Positions 33,675 to 45,697 of a stretch of 64,000 nt of DNA are shown one piece after another; position 1 is the first letter of the stretch; the number at the start of each line of letters is the position of its first letter. Origin of the DNA: Amoebophrya sp. A120 (Eukaryota > Sar > Dinophyceae > Syndiniales > Amoebophryaceae); assembly GCA_905178155.1 (NCBI GenBank), contig CAJINV010000001.1, forward strand, positions 6,605,860 through 6,669,859. The letters run 5' to 3'. The position numbers and the translations under genes are program-made. The notes below the pieces were generated by a model. The model saw only the letters and a program-made list of their open reading frames with translations, ran no database searches and had not been told where the DNA came from.

Positions 33675-36600
33675 TTAGAAGTAATCCTTGTAGTGAACCG
33701 GATTGAGATGCAGATGCGGCCAGTTTCCGATGAACTGTTTTCGGAAGGAAGTCACGATCCCCGAGGAGCCTGGCGCGCCAAATCGCGAACCGGTCCCTTT
33801 TCCCTCGTAGATCGCGTCTGACTGTCGCATAATGTGACGCCGCCACTGTCTGGGGTCGAATTCCGCAGGAGCGTCAGTCGGTAGCGGAGAAGCCTCTTCC
33901 TTGAGATTGCCGTTTTCACCTTGCCTATCGCCGGCCCACCCGCTGGAAGAAGATCCTGGTGTGGCTAGCGACGTCATCCCTAGCCATTTCGTCAAGTCGA
34001 CGGAGGCAGATGGTGTACTACTTCTGGCTTGCAGGGACATCAATTGCTGGCTCTCGAGACCCCCACCAGCCGCACCGGGTGGCCGCCACATGTAAGCGAC
34101 ACTCGCTGCGCTTTGTTGTGTGCCTCCGTCCGCATGTGGAGCGACGTCTCTCCTGTACAAGACCCCGAGTTTATTTTGCGCGCAGAGACCCGCCTTCTGC
34201 TTTTCATCTTCCGAAGCCGTTGTCGTTTCGTTGTCCGTTGCTCCTGCAAGGCGAAAAGAAAACTTCTGCTTTTCCACATCAGTGGATGAGTCCAGATGCG
34301 CCTGAAACGTTTTTTCGAGATACTCAACAGCAGTCTGATGCGTTTGTGATCGCCTTGCAGAACTGAGTTCATCAACATCGTCATCACTCGTATTTCCGTC
34401 CACGTCTGTTGTTTCGATTTCCGTCGCAGTCACTTCAGCGGAAGTCGTCGTGTAGTTGACATCGCGTGTCATGTTCAACTTCTCGCTCTTCCGCTTTTTG
34501 TTCTTCGGATCTGCTGTTGCGCAGCCAGCAAATGCGACCCTGGTGCAAAAATCGCCCTTCCCTGCATCAGAGGTGTGGGGAGCCGACGCCAGGGCTGGAT
34601 AATTCACTATGCGTTTTCTCGCTAGATCCTGTTTGCACTGCGCCAGGTAGGCTAACGACTGCAAAACCGTGATCGCCTCGGTTTTTCTCTGCGAGAACTG
34701 CGCTGCGGCAATCGCCCGCTCGATGTGCGCACGGATCAGCAGATTGGCAGATTCCAGAAAGACACCGATGCAAATGTATCGACGTTCCCGCCAACGACGT
34801 AGACCACCGGCGGAACGAAGATGCAACTTCGGGCCTACGAAATGAAATTTGGCAGTACGCGATTCGAATTCATATCAGTGAGCATGAAAAACTAGAGTTC
34901 AAGAAGCTGCTAATAATCCAGAAAAACAGACTGCAGATCGATGGATAATCAACCCCAGCAGTAGAAGAAAAAACTATAGAAAGTACTTTACCCTTTGGTT
35001 TTGGTGTGATTGCCATCGGGGTCATCGCGCGGGCCGCAGTCATCATCAAACCAATAGCCTTCCTCGGGCTTGTGCTTCTTTGGCTTTGCACCTCCAGCTG
35101 CACATTCTTTGCTGGCGTTGACGCGCCGACGCCTGTCGCTGCGCGCACGGGACTGTGCTCACGGCTTTCTGCCGCGGTGTTGAAGAAACGACTCACCGTT
35201 TCCTCCTCACTCGTCGTTGCTAGAGCGCCCAGCTTCGCCAACCGGTGCAGAAACAACCAGGCCCGCGTGTCCATCGCGTAAATTTGCGATGGCGGAGCTG
35301 CAGACCGGGCAGAAATTCTTGCTGGTGGTCGAGAAGCACTCGCACTACTGCTGCTGGCCAGCGCTTGCTGATCCACATTTGCAATCCCGATTCCCAACGC
35401 CTGCTGATGGACGGTCTCGTGGTGCACGCTGCGTCGCTTCTGGGGGGAGACCGAGTTGGAAGCGGAGTTCCTTCGCTGATGTTGAGCAGCCTTCCTCACT
35501 TCGTTGCGACCACGGGGTGAGGGTGAGCACCGGTCGTCTGCAACAGCAGCAGCAGCGCTAGCGCGTCCAACATTGTTAACCCCCGCCGCCACGACAGCCC
35601 CGTCTTCCGGTAAAGAGTTACCACAGGCGTTGGCGACAGGGAGATAGTACTTGTCGTAGTAGGTGGTAACCACGTCCAACTCGTCGCCCATGTCCACTTC
35701 GCCATCCCCGACAAGCGAGCCGCCGAGCAGCGTCGTAGCCCGGGTCTTCACCATGCGGTCCTTCACGACGCTTTCGTACCGGGAGGGCTTCGTGTCCGTG
35801 GCCTCAATCGCGACCGTGTGCACCCGCCGCACACAATCTTCCAACACCACACGGTCCAAAATTTCCACGGGGTTCAGGTTTTGTTTCGGAACACCAGATG
35901 TTGTGCTGGAGGAGGAAGAGCCACCGCGCTGCATTCGGTCGTACAAACCTTGGAGCCAATCGGTCAAGATCAGTCCGTTCCCCCCTCGGCCCTGCAGCGA
36001 CGCGGACTCCTCGATTTTAACCGACCTTCGCGTGGGAACAACCTGGTACCCATGATCCGAGGAGCGGCCACCAGCCGCACTTTTGTGCGTCAGCGTTTCG
36101 ACGTCGGTTTGATTCAAGTCCGTCTCTGAATCTTCGCCGCTGCCAGACTTCAACGTCACCGCCGTCGCTGTGAGGGAATCCAGATCGCCAGGGGCCACGG
36201 TACTTTGCAAAGTATCCCCAGCAGTGCCGCTGAAGCCGTTCTTGGCAAACTCCACCGCTCGACGCAGATTCTCCTCCTTTTCTCGGACACTGGGGAGCGG
36301 GTTGTTAGTATCGAAAAACAGCCCCTTTACCGGCGATTCCATGGCAACCTGCATACGCTTCTCCTGCAGTGGCGTTTGCTCCATCATCGCGATGATGCGT
36401 GCCTGCCGATCTTTTGGCGAACTTCTCGGTGGTGTCATCTTCGGCACGGGAGGTTCTGGACTTTTTGCGGTGGCGACCACTAGTTCTGGAGAAGGCGATA
36501 ATGTTGATGCAGGTTGAACACCAACTGGAACTGGCGAACGAACGGTTTCTTGTAGTGCTGCCCGCTCTTGAGACTGATGCACTTGCGTTGGCTTTTCTTG

Positions 36601-39600
36601 CAGCAGGTGAAACCCAGTTCCCGAAAATTCTTCTGCGGCTGCATTTTCCATACTGGCTGCGTCCATTTTCTGTCTAGCCGCTGTGATTTCTGAAAGTTCA
36701 GACTCGCTTCTACCCGAAAGACGTTTGACCAACGGCACTCCCTCTAGACAAGCCTCGTGCTCGTAAATGTCTTCCTTGGGGGACAGCGGCTGGGCCTTCT
36801 TTCGAACCTGCGAGAAGGAACTGCGCTTGGATCCGCGGCTGGACCCTCGTTCGGATGACTGTGGTTTCTTGCTGTGCGAGGAAGTGAGACCGTCGCGTGC
36901 GGGGTGGTGATCGTTGAAGACAGGCGGCAGAACCAATCCGTCACGGCTTTTCGGCGGGGCGGTGAAATTTGTGGTCTCGCCCTCGTCCGGAGCAAAGTGA
37001 CGATACTCAATTGCACTCTCCACCTTCGCTCCACCACGACTCTGGCTGCGACTGCCCGTAGCTACTTTCACAGGACTTGGAGATTTCTTCCGTAAGGAAG
37101 CAGAAGTCAACGCGTGTTGGTCATCTTCCATCGCAGCTACAGCTTGTGGAGACGTGGCACGCAGCAAGTCGGTCCGCCACTGCTCAACCTGCGCAAAGCG
37201 CGTTAGGTGGTCATCCGCCAAGGCGATTCCCTCGCGTTCGCGCGAGCTTAGCTGATTTCGATAAGCGGTGCGCAGATCTTCGGTCCGAAGAACGTCGATA
37301 CAGCCGGCGGCTGGCATCGGAAAGTGGTCCTCGATGACACTAGCGTCCGCCGAACCAGACACGTCTGCGAGGGATGCATCCTGGTCGCCAGAAAGTGCAG
37401 CTCCGCGCTTTCCACGGGGCCGGGGGGCATGTGTCGCGCGTGCCGGAAGGAACACGCTCGATGTTTCGTCTATGCTTTTCGACGGGGAGCGACTCGTTTC
37501 CGTGGTGGTTCTCGGGCGCTGCTGCCAGGCCAGGCTCATAGATTGGGAAACCGGGCGCGCAGACTGCTCGTGGCTCGTTCCCGGTCTTAGAACCTCGCCA
37601 AATGCAGTCAACGTATGCCGTGGAATTTTTCTGTCAAACCCAGCGCGGATGTTGGTTGGGCTGCGCGGCATGCTCCGCGACAGGACTGTTCTTGCGTCGG
37701 GAACGGACGTGGCACTGGAAGAGCTGGAGGGCGCTCGAGAAAGGTTGAATCCGCCCGCCGTCGTCGGTGTTTGCGCAGAACCCAGCCCCAAGCGCTCCCG
37801 ACTGAACACCTTGCCCGCGTCCCGGAACGTGGTGACTTTGGTCGTGTGGTTCGCGGGGGAAAGCGTATCGGGCTCGAACTTCCGTATGTCGTCGTCCTGC
37901 ATCGACGGAGACGCCAGCGCCAGGCTTGAGTTTTCAATGCTTTGACTTTCCTTCACCAGTGATTGGAGATGCGGCTGTATATCCGGTTGATCCGAGTTGA
38001 ATCCAAGCGCATGGGAGGAGGACAGCTGCGTCGCATTGATGTGCCTTTTCGCTCCTCTTCGTCCGGCCCCTCCACTTGTGCCTGCTTGCAGCCTCGGTAG
38101 GGTTCGGGCATTGTTCTGCCTGCTTCGCACGTTACGCAAAGATCCGCCGGTGCGCGCGCGCGATGGGGGGCCTCTTTGCGGCGAAAACGAACGCCCGCCC
38201 CAAATCTTTGCCTGCTGCTGGCTGTGCGGGCGATGACGGCTTTTCGTGGCGTGTGCATGGGCTAGGTGATGTGCTTGTTGACGCGATCTCAGAGCACCAG
38301 CATGACGGGAGGCGCTGCTCTGGCCAGCATACACGTTTTGCTTCATCGGATTAGAACCTGCTGCATGTGCGTCCACTACAGGTCCTGGTTGCTGCTCAAC
38401 TACAGACACGACCTTCATCATTTCCTTCTGTTCCTGCCCAGATTCCATGACCATTTCTGGGCCATGCGGTCCTTTACTGCTGCTTCGGAACTCGCCCTCC
38501 TCCAGGAAGAGGCTGTTGTCCTCCTGGTCCTGAAATTGTAACATACTAGCGCTGACATTTTCCCGTTGCAGCTCACCCGGTAGTTCTCGCATTTCCAGGC
38601 TGTTCTCGTGGATGCTCAGCATGGAAGACTCATTCAACATGGAGGAGAGCTCTGGAAGCGTCGACTCGTTATTCAACACTTTCGAGTTCGATAACAGCAT
38701 GCTCGTCGTGTTCCCCAGCAATGAGGACCCACCGGCCTCTTCTTCCGGGAGCAGGGGGTGATCTTCTTGATCTTTGCTTCCACCAAGTGATGACTTGTTC
38801 TGCAACAATTTCGATTGAGAATCCACGTCAAGTAAGCTTTGGCTCAAACTTCCTTCGCCATTGTTCAACATCGCTCTTTGCGATGTTAAATGTGACTGCG
38901 ACAACATCAGGGACTGGTCCGTCACAACCGTCGCCATTGTGGCCCCCGCGTCCAACAACGACGAGGATAGCATCGTCGACAAAGAAGGACCGCCGGCGGC
39001 CTGCGTGGAGACGATCGACGACCCGTGGAGCTGCGACTTCGAAAACGCAGAGAGCGGGGGCGGCTGCAACTCCTGCAGTAATCGAAATTTTCGCGACGTG
39101 GCCGCACTGTTCTCCTGTTCGATCTTCGTTCGTTTCGAAAACGCTCCGCTCGCAGTAACGCGTTTCTTGTCCGGGGAGTCGCGAAAGATTGGAAAATCGA
39201 CGTCAAATTGGTCCCGGTCCACCCGATCCATCGTAAGTTCTTCGCTCACGGAATTCAAGCCATATTTGTCCCTACCGTAATCCGGCCCCAGGCGAAAGCG
39301 GTCGGCCAACACGGAACGGGAAAAGGACGCGTCGTACTGCTCGAGTAGGGAGGTTGACTCGTTTTCGTTCGAGTTTGTTGTGCTCGTTTGGTGCAGCTGT
39401 CCAGCTGTTCCACTCCGGGAGCGGTTCGCGAACTGGCTAGCACCTCGGGTATGCTTGTTTTTAGCACCACCGCGGCTGCTTCCTGCGCTTCTTCGGCTAC
39501 CCCCGCCGGACAGTGTCTTCGAGTTGTTTCGATGGTCAGAAAGTTGCTTGCTGGGCTCGTTATCCGTGAAAATTGTCGAAGAAAACTGCGAACTGTAATT

Positions 39601-40539
39601 ACTCTGCAGATAATTATCTCCCTGCTGCTCCCGGGTTAGTGCTCTCCTCTGTTGCTGATGCTGCGCGATGATGGCCTCGGCCTGCATATCCACTCGGTCC
39701 AGTGCTGCATGGAGCGAGGCGTGCGCGGAGACCCTTGTGGTTGTAAATGTAGTTGTGTGATCCTCGTCGTTAAAATCGCCATCGTCATCAACAGGCGAAA
39801 ACGGGCGGCCGCGAACGTCTGCCGGCACGATAGAAATCGACTCCTCCTCCAAGTCGTCCCTAGTGTCCAAAAACAAGAGGCTGCTCAACGAGCTGGTGGT
39901 CGTAGTTTTGCTTTTCTTTTTCGGAGCTCGTCCTCGATTTTGTCCGCCTCCTGGCATTGAAGGTAATTTCGAAGATGATACCGGTTTCCTTGAGGATGCC
40001 ACGCCCTGCTTACGAGATCCACCCGCAGACGCATTGGTTGCTGCTGCCGTGCCAGCTTTGTTGTTTCCCTGGTGCGAAGATGCCATCGCCCTGGCATGAT
40101 CGCCCGAGTCTTTGCTATCAGCGGCTGACGAGAAACCAAGATCTCTATCGTGGTATTGTTCAGCGCTTGACGCGAAAAGAAAGCTGCTATTTTGTCCTGC
40201 GAAGCCACAGCCGGACGCATTGGCATTGTTCTGGGCACTATCACCTCCCACGAAGTCTTCAGAAAGCCCATCTTGCGAAGACGCTACGCTCCGAAACTGT
40301 GAGAGAGAGTTCTTGGTCTGCTGGCTGCTGTTGTTCGAAAAATGATAGCCAGCGGGGCCATTGTGCAGTGAGACGCTCGAAAAGTGATTTACGTTGGTCC
40401 GGGGGCTGCGACTGGTAGACCAGTGAGGCGGGAAACCATCGGAGTCAACCGAGCCCGCATTAGGGCCTGCAAGTCTCCGCCGCTTCGTTTGCTGGTTAGA
40501 ATCCGGTCTGGGGATTCTTCCGCCACCTAGAGCCGACAT
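33675..40539 (-). CDS. Very large Ser/Gln-rich, mostly disordered protein, function unknown
   Basis: Two exons, 40539-34992 and 34834-33675, joined by a GT-AG intron (AAGG|GTAAAG ... CGTAG|GCCCG), give 6,708 nt (2,235 residues). The start is the second codon set of the open frame, since position 40545 is GTG and 40539 is ATG. I do not recognise a catalytic domain. The N-terminus has a basic stretch (QQTKRRRLAGP) that could be a nuclear signal. Residues ~1-1,050 are Ser, Gln, Asn and Gly rich with repeated SSLL/SMLN-type motifs. A more ordered-looking segment reads EDLRTAYRNQLSSREREGIAL and AQVEQWRTDLLRAT. A second lies near the intron (DTRAWLFLHRLAKLGAL). The 3' exon begins with a helical stretch (ESANLLIRAHIERAIAAAQ, TVLQSLAYLAQCKQDLARKRI). 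A nuclear or cytoskeletal scaffold is possible, unsupported. Confidence 0.75.
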
Positions 40540-41631
40540 CTTCACGACGGTGTGTATCGAATCAACATGGCCATATCGTAACGTTCATCTCCTGTAGTTG
40601 CAACCTCCGTGCTGGCCCTACCTATTTGCGCATCGGTTTCTTGGATTGCACTCATCTACTCTATCATGATCGGGCTGCTGCATCTTTGTCACTTCTGTTT
40701 GGGCCTGGTGGTCAGAATGGACGTACGAGGACTCACATGCTGCTCAAGCATTTCTCCTACATTCTGTTTCACCGTCCTTTATTCCAAAAAAGCGACCCCG
40801 ATCCTTCGATTTGCCAATGGGTTTTGGAAGTTCGAGTTGAACGCGACGCCCGTCCCTTCACGACAACGGAACAAAGATCCGAACCAAATACCGACACCCA
40901 GCCGACACAACGATCGCGCTCGAGAAGTCACCGACTTCTGAAAAAACAAACATACTTTCTGAGGTGAGCCCTTTTACAGAACGGTTTTGTTCTTGAACTT
41001 GAAGAACTTCGCACGAAGTAGACGACCGATAAAGTTTTGGATCTCTTGCGATTGATGTAGGAACCTTGACCACTTTTTTCCCATACCGAATATCTTCTGT
41101 CTCACCCCTAACGCCGTACCTCCATCATCGTTCAATACGGGAAAGCTCCGAGACGCCATCACATTCCCACGAGGTCGACAAACCACACGTCTTGCTTTTG
41201 TGCTTTTCGTTTTCCGTAGCAATTATATCTTCGGTGTTGACCTTAAAAATCCAGGCTGAAAATCTTCGAGTCAATATCAAGCTTTTTGTACAATGAAAAC
41301 AATACTCGAGAAAGTCATTTTAGGAATATCCATCAAAGAGCGACGAAAATTTCCTCCATCCTTATTGATATGGCACAGACTCACTGCTGATGAAACTATC
41401 ATACACGGTGACGGCAAACGCAAATGAATTCTCAACCATATAGTCGCGATACGGATACCGTACTGAAACGCCTCCTACTCCTTATCTTTTTTCTAGAAAC
41501 CAGATTCGAATCGATACCATTCCTACAACCATCTCAAATTTTCAGAAGAGTACGCAATTTCTTCCGGATACGAATGAATGAAAACTTCCACATGATCGGT
41601 AAATCTCCGCAAGACCGAGGTCTCTACTCCC
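40540..41631. other. Intergenic region, repeat-motif gene to large disordered-protein gene
   Basis: About 1.1 kb without a supported gene on either strand. Plus-strand frames near 40609-40967 lack recognisable domains and run against the array direction. No TIR element found. Confidence 0.5.
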
Positions 41632-43207
41632 CTACAACTGCGCGTCGGCGACGAGTTTCTTCATGACGTTAGCCGCCATAGCCATACTGCCGGTGAACTC
41701 CTGCAGCTTTCCCGGTCGCACTTTTCCGCCCTCCTTCCGGCACTCCTTCAGGTACAGCACCAACGGGGGCGTGCCGCCGCCCTGCAAGATGGAGTGGACA
41801 GTGCGAACCTCGGTCTTCTGCCCGGGACCCATCATGTACTTCCCGGTTCTTCCGTCCACTTTGACGATGAAGCAGATCTTGAACTTTCCGTTCTTGCCCG
41901 CACAGTACTCCAAGGACACCTTGTAGGGCAGCATCCAGCGCTTCAGCGGGTGGGTCTTGTCGATCACCTCCTGCAGCAGCGCCTCCTTCTTCATGCGCTT
42001 CGCGATGGTCCACAGGTAGCTGGTTTTGTCGTCCAAATTTCCGTTGATCACCTGCAAATTTGAAACCGAATTCGGGTCCAGCGCCCGGTAGTACGTGTCG
42101 CCCCGCATTTTTTCGATTTCGGCCACCGTGGCGGTCGCGATGTCGCGGCCGGCCTCGTCGGGGTAATCGAAATGAAAAAAGGTCGAAATCGGGAACCGCT
42201 CAATCGCCATGGTTTCCCCCATGAAGCTGAAGCTCTTGCCGTTGTCGGTCATCTGCTGGGAGATAAAACCGCGGGCTTTGTCCCCGATCCCCTTGCCCTG
42301 CGTCATGTAGTCCCAGGCCTCGTCGTCGTACGAGCGCAACCGCGGGCCGGGCACCCAGTCGACGGGCGGCGGGATGTAGGTGGACGGGGAAATTCCCGGC
42401 GCCGTCACGCCGGCGGAGCTGCCTTTCGACCCGGACTTCTTGCTCACCGTCATGCTGGGCGAGTCCCTCCACCCGGAACTCGGGGGAATGGATTGGCCTT
42501 TCGACTGCAGCTGGTTGGTCAAAAACTTGGCGCCGTCGATCTGCGTGGCGATCCACCACCCGGTGTAATTGGGCTCGCCAGCCTTCTCGTAGTAGTACAG
42601 GTACTACGACCCGTTGGTGTACGCCGGACACCCGTGGTGGGTGGAGTGAAACTTGTAGGTCCCGTCGGCAGCAGCGTCCTTGGAGTTTTTCACCTGAAAT
42701 GAAGCAACATGCACATAATTATCGATCCGGATTCGAAACTCCGCCACGAGGAGTTTCATTGTGTGAAACAACTGTCGACAACAAAGATGGAAAACTTCTA
42801 TCTAATTCACCGGAGTGCCCCGGATGCGGCTGCAAATTCAATCGTTATACCGTACACATGTCCGCGCCGCCGCCACCTCCGCCGGCGCACACTGCCTGGG
42901 TCTTCTTCACGCATTCGAAGGCGTCGCAGTTGTTCCCGACCTTCCAGCCCGCCTTCGGGGGCTGCGCGGCGTGGTTTTGCCCGACCGCGGGGTTGAACGC
43001 GCTGTAAGTGTTGCCCCCGATCTTCTGCGCGATCCACCAGCCGCGGTTGTTGAAGTGCTGTTCGTTGGCGATGATCGGGTCCCAGAAGTACATGTAGTAC
43101 CCGCGGTCGGACTTGTAGGCCCCCTTCTCGTGGAACTGGGAATGGTACTTGTACACGCCGTTCAGCTCCGGCTTGTCCCGGCAGCTCTGCACCTCGAACG
43201 ATGCCAT
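41632..43207 (-). CDS. Two-repeat aromatic-motif protein with in-frame TAG
   Basis: Exons are 43207-42851 and 42693-41632, joined by a 157-bp GT-AG intron (ACG|GTATAACG ... TTTCAG|GTG). The protein, 472 codons, has two copies of a ~60-residue unit with regularly spaced Gly, Tyr and Trp. Copy 1 reads LNGVYKYHSQFHEKGAYK...YYMYFW...RGWWIAQKIGG. Copy 2 reads DGTYKFHSTHHGCPAYTNGS...YLYYYEK...TGWWIATQIDG. Such short aromatic repeats are common in algae and dinoflagellates, possibly for ligand or carbohydrate binding, but I cannot name the family. A C-terminal region (about 210-470) includes LPYKVSLEYCAGKNGKFKIC and MMGPGQKTEVRTVHSILQGG, not recognised. In copy 2 the codon at 42604-42606 is TAG where copy 1 has Tyr. 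It may be a nonsense allele, sequence error or readthrough codon. Confidence 0.7.
42604..42606 (-). other. In-frame TAG codon inside second aromatic repeat
   Basis: The frame reads Asn-Gly-Ser-TAG-Tyr-Leu-Tyr-Tyr-Tyr. The repeat partner has Arg-Gly-Tyr-Tyr-Met-Tyr-Phe, so TAG replaces a Tyr codon (TAC to TAG). Homologous sequence continues on both sides in the same frame. TAG is used as a normal stop elsewhere, for example at the end of the N-myristoyltransferase gene. Confidence 0.8.
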
Positions 43208-43875
43208 GATCTTGTTGTGGATAATTTGTCTAGAAAGTTGCTACCAACTACAGACGAGTTCTTGATGCAGACGGAGACGATAAGACCCGCTACATGAAAA
43301 ATGACAACGCGCGATTTCTTTTGTACCTCCCCCACGGCAGTTTTTTGCACGGTACTCCTGTTCACCCAAGCACGCTCACCCACTATTACCGTTCCGATTC
43401 GCCCTTATCTAGTATCAGAATGCTCAAGGCAACACCTCCTAGCGCAACACACTTGACCTCGCCCCAGAACCGGAGTTTGCAGAATGATGTTGATGTTGTA
43501 TGAGAATGTCAATGTACAACATGAAGATGAACATTATATGGTGTTTCCCGAGGAACGTAGCTAGATGTACTTTTAGCTTTTCGTTTTCACATGATGGCCG
43601 CGAGTCGGCCATTACTCTTCGCTTACCTTCGCTGCGAAACTGAATATATTAAAGTACTTTCCCCTCCCCCTGTCGTCTGTCTTCCCTCTTTGCTTTTTGT
43701 CATCATCACCATTTACATTTTCATTCTCCTCCTTCTAATTATTCTTCTTTTTGGAAAGAAACTGGCGAAGCGAAACAATCATACAAAAAACGTCACAAAC
43801 TGTAGCTGCTCGAAGCAGCATATATAATCTTCATCAACTACTACGGTGTCAGTATTTTCCATCATGCGGCTGTCC
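43208..43875. other. Intergenic region, channel gene to aromatic-repeat gene
   Basis: 668 bp, AT-rich with pyrimidine-rich stretches around 43640-43760. No gene or repeat recognised. Confidence 0.5.
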
Positions 43876-45324
43876 TCACATCACGAAAATTCGTGAAAAT
43901 GGATTGCAGCACGAACTACACCGACTTCTTTCCGGCGCCAGTTGATCCCACGACAGGTCCGCTGATCCTTGATGCCGCACCATCTTCTTCTGCTTCAACA
44001 CGTTGTGCTTATGCGCCTTTCGGGGCGCCCGAAGCTGCAAAAACTTGTAGAAAACAAACAGCGTGATCAAGATGCTCAAAACGATGTCCGCCCCATTGGT
44101 GTACATGCGTGCGAGCTTTTCCGGCCAGATTTGCAGCCGGATCAAGTACGCGAGAAGTCCCGATTCCAGTACCATCATGACCAGAATGTGCACGCTGGCG
44201 TTCAGCTGGTCCTGTGCGAGCGTGTTGTAGTCGAGCTTGGGCAGGAGCGAATCCACAACGAAGCGCAACCCGACGGAGCCAAACATCACCGCGAGGAGGT
44301 GGCTGCTGCGACTGCCGAAGTCCTGCGGCTCAAACACGAACACCATCAAACCCATCACCAGCATGGCAGCGTTAAGTTGGATGATGTTGGTCTCGTAGTA
44401 CTGGTATTTACGACAGAGCTTGATTGCGGCGACAAAAGTAAAAGAGCCAGTGAACTTGTCGTCTGGCGTTTTATTTCCCCCGCGGATCTGGCAGTCCAGG
44501 TAGTTCGGCAGAAAGAATTCCGTCAGCAGCATGCTCTCCTCGATGTTGCCGTGGGGCGGCACGCCCCGCTTATGCAAATTATCCTCGTTCACAGCGAGCT
44601 TCAGTGGGACGTGCTTGAACGCGCCGAACCGCACGGAGACGCCAATCTCCAGCACGTGCGAGTCGTAGGGGAAGTTCTGCAGCGCCTCACTGGTGATCAG
44701 GGACGGCTGCGTGAACACGGCCGAGTACTCGCAGGTCCAGCGGAGTAAAACCCGATTGGGCTCGGGTTCAATCGCGTGCACTTCGACGCCCGAGCGCCCG
44801 ACCTCGAAGGAGGAGGCGTGGGTTAAGGCGAAAGCCGGAACGTCCTCACGGATTATATCGTTTACCACAGCCCGTTCCCGCCCCTCTAGCTCCCATTTGG
44901 CGGACGTGCGCAACTTGTTGGCAGTCAGTGCCTGGATCGCTTCCAGATTTGCGTGGCTGGGGGTCCAGAAAGCCGTCAGACGAAACTTCGCGCTGAAGGT
45001 ACCGTTGATCAGATTCAGGTCGGAAATGTTCCAAACAACCAGCTTGCAACGCACTTCTTGCTTTTCGGGAGGAAGAACTTGTAGGGGAGCAGGAAGTTCT
45101 GCTGGTTCTGGACCTTTGTGCATTTGTGGCGGTACGACGCTTTTAGCTGAGGCCGTGGCTGTCGGTACCTCGTCAAACCCGAAGCTTATTTTCTTCTCCG
45201 AGTACTTGAGACGACGCGCCAGGGAGACCGCGGAATCGCTCACCGACGGGAGTTCGGACTCGCACAAGGTGGTGCTCGATTCATTCTCACTGGTCGTGTT
45301 GCTGTTCGAACGCACCCACGACAT
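43876..45324 (-). CDS. Pentameric ligand-gated ion channel-like protein
   Basis: About 482 residues if translation starts at ATG 45324 (MSWVRSNSN). The frame stays open to 45468 with another ATG at 45420, and acceptor-like CAG or TAG sites lie between, so the 5' end is uncertain. The extracellular ligand-binding-like domain shows VRCKLVVWNISDLNLINGTF and a later ALQNFPYDSHVLEIGV, matching the W-FPxD block of Cys-loop receptors. No cysteine pair flanks that loop, as in bacterial and many protist members. A predicted four-helix membrane region follows (from LNAAMLVMGLMVFVF through SHLLAVMFGSVGLRF and SVHILVMMVLESGLLAYL to SILITLFVFYKFLQL), then a basic, Cys-containing tail. Such channels conduct ions in response to a ligand; ligand and selectivity cannot be judged. 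No introners. Neighbour spacing to Ku70 is very short. Confidence 0.8.
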   Translation of the reverse strand: MSWVRSNSNTTSENESSTTLCESELPSVSDSAVSLARRLKYSEKKISFGFDEVPTATASAKSVVPPQMHKGPEPAELPAPLQVLPPEKQEVRCKLVVWNISDLNLINGTFSAKFRLTAFWTPSHANLEAIQALTANKLRTSAKWELEGRERAVVNDIIREDVPAFALTHASSFEVGRSGVEVHAIEPEPNRVLLRWTCEYSAVFTQPSLITSEALQNFPYDSHVLEIGVSVRFGAFKHVPLKLAVNEDNLHKRGVPPHGNIEESMLLTEFFLPNYLDCQIRGGNKTPDDKFTGSFTFVAAIKLCRKYQYYETNIIQLNAAMLVMGLMVFVFEPQDFGSRSSHLLAVMFGSVGLRFVVDSLLPKLDYNTLAQDQLNASVHILVMMVLESGLLAYLIRLQIWPEKLARMYTNGADIVLSILITLFVFYKFLQLRAPRKAHKHNVLKQKKMVRHQGSADLSWDQLAPERSRCSSCCNPFSRIFVM

Positions 45325-45697
45325 CCTTTGTGATGTCCACGCAACAGCTTGAGGACGAAACTGCAATTGCTTTACGCTAAAATTGAAGCCGTTTACGTTC
45401 CTGAGCCCGCATAACCACATTGGGGTTGGTGCGTGAATTTGTATACGCGCCACGTTGCACAGAATCAATGAGAATGTGTGTCCAGATTCACTCTGTCAAC
45501 TCTGCAGTTCTTCCCTAGTCACGTCACAGCGCAACATTCAGCCTCGTTCTTTTTCACGCCCGTTCTCGTCGCTCAGTGTCACTCATAAATATGAAAACGC
45601 TTGCAGTACAGATTGGAGAACAGCTGAGTCCGCCGTCTGAAGTTCTCCTCGATTAGAGGACATGCTCACACAAATCTTCCGTTCAATCATATGTCGT
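45325..45697. other. Short intergenic region, Ku70 to channel gene
   Basis: 373 bp if the channel starts at 45324. The part below 45468 is open in the channel's frame and may be coding or a 5' exon remnant. Nothing else recognised. Confidence 0.45.

Noticed and set aside
40540-40545. Start of the large Ser/Gln-rich protein at 40545
   Set aside because: The codon at 40545 is GTG; the ATG two codons later (40539) is the reasonable start. Similar GTG or TTG frame openings at 4585, 16205 and 34826 were also not used as starts.
40609-40967. Plus-strand frames of 110 and 113 codons in the 40.6-kb spacer
   Set aside because: Overlapping frames without domain features, opposite to the array direction; spacer composition.
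45325-45468. Longer N-terminus for the ligand-gated-channel-like protein
   Set aside because: The open frame begins at a TTG codon and contains acceptor-like sites; no homology supports it. ATG 45324 chosen, with low certainty.
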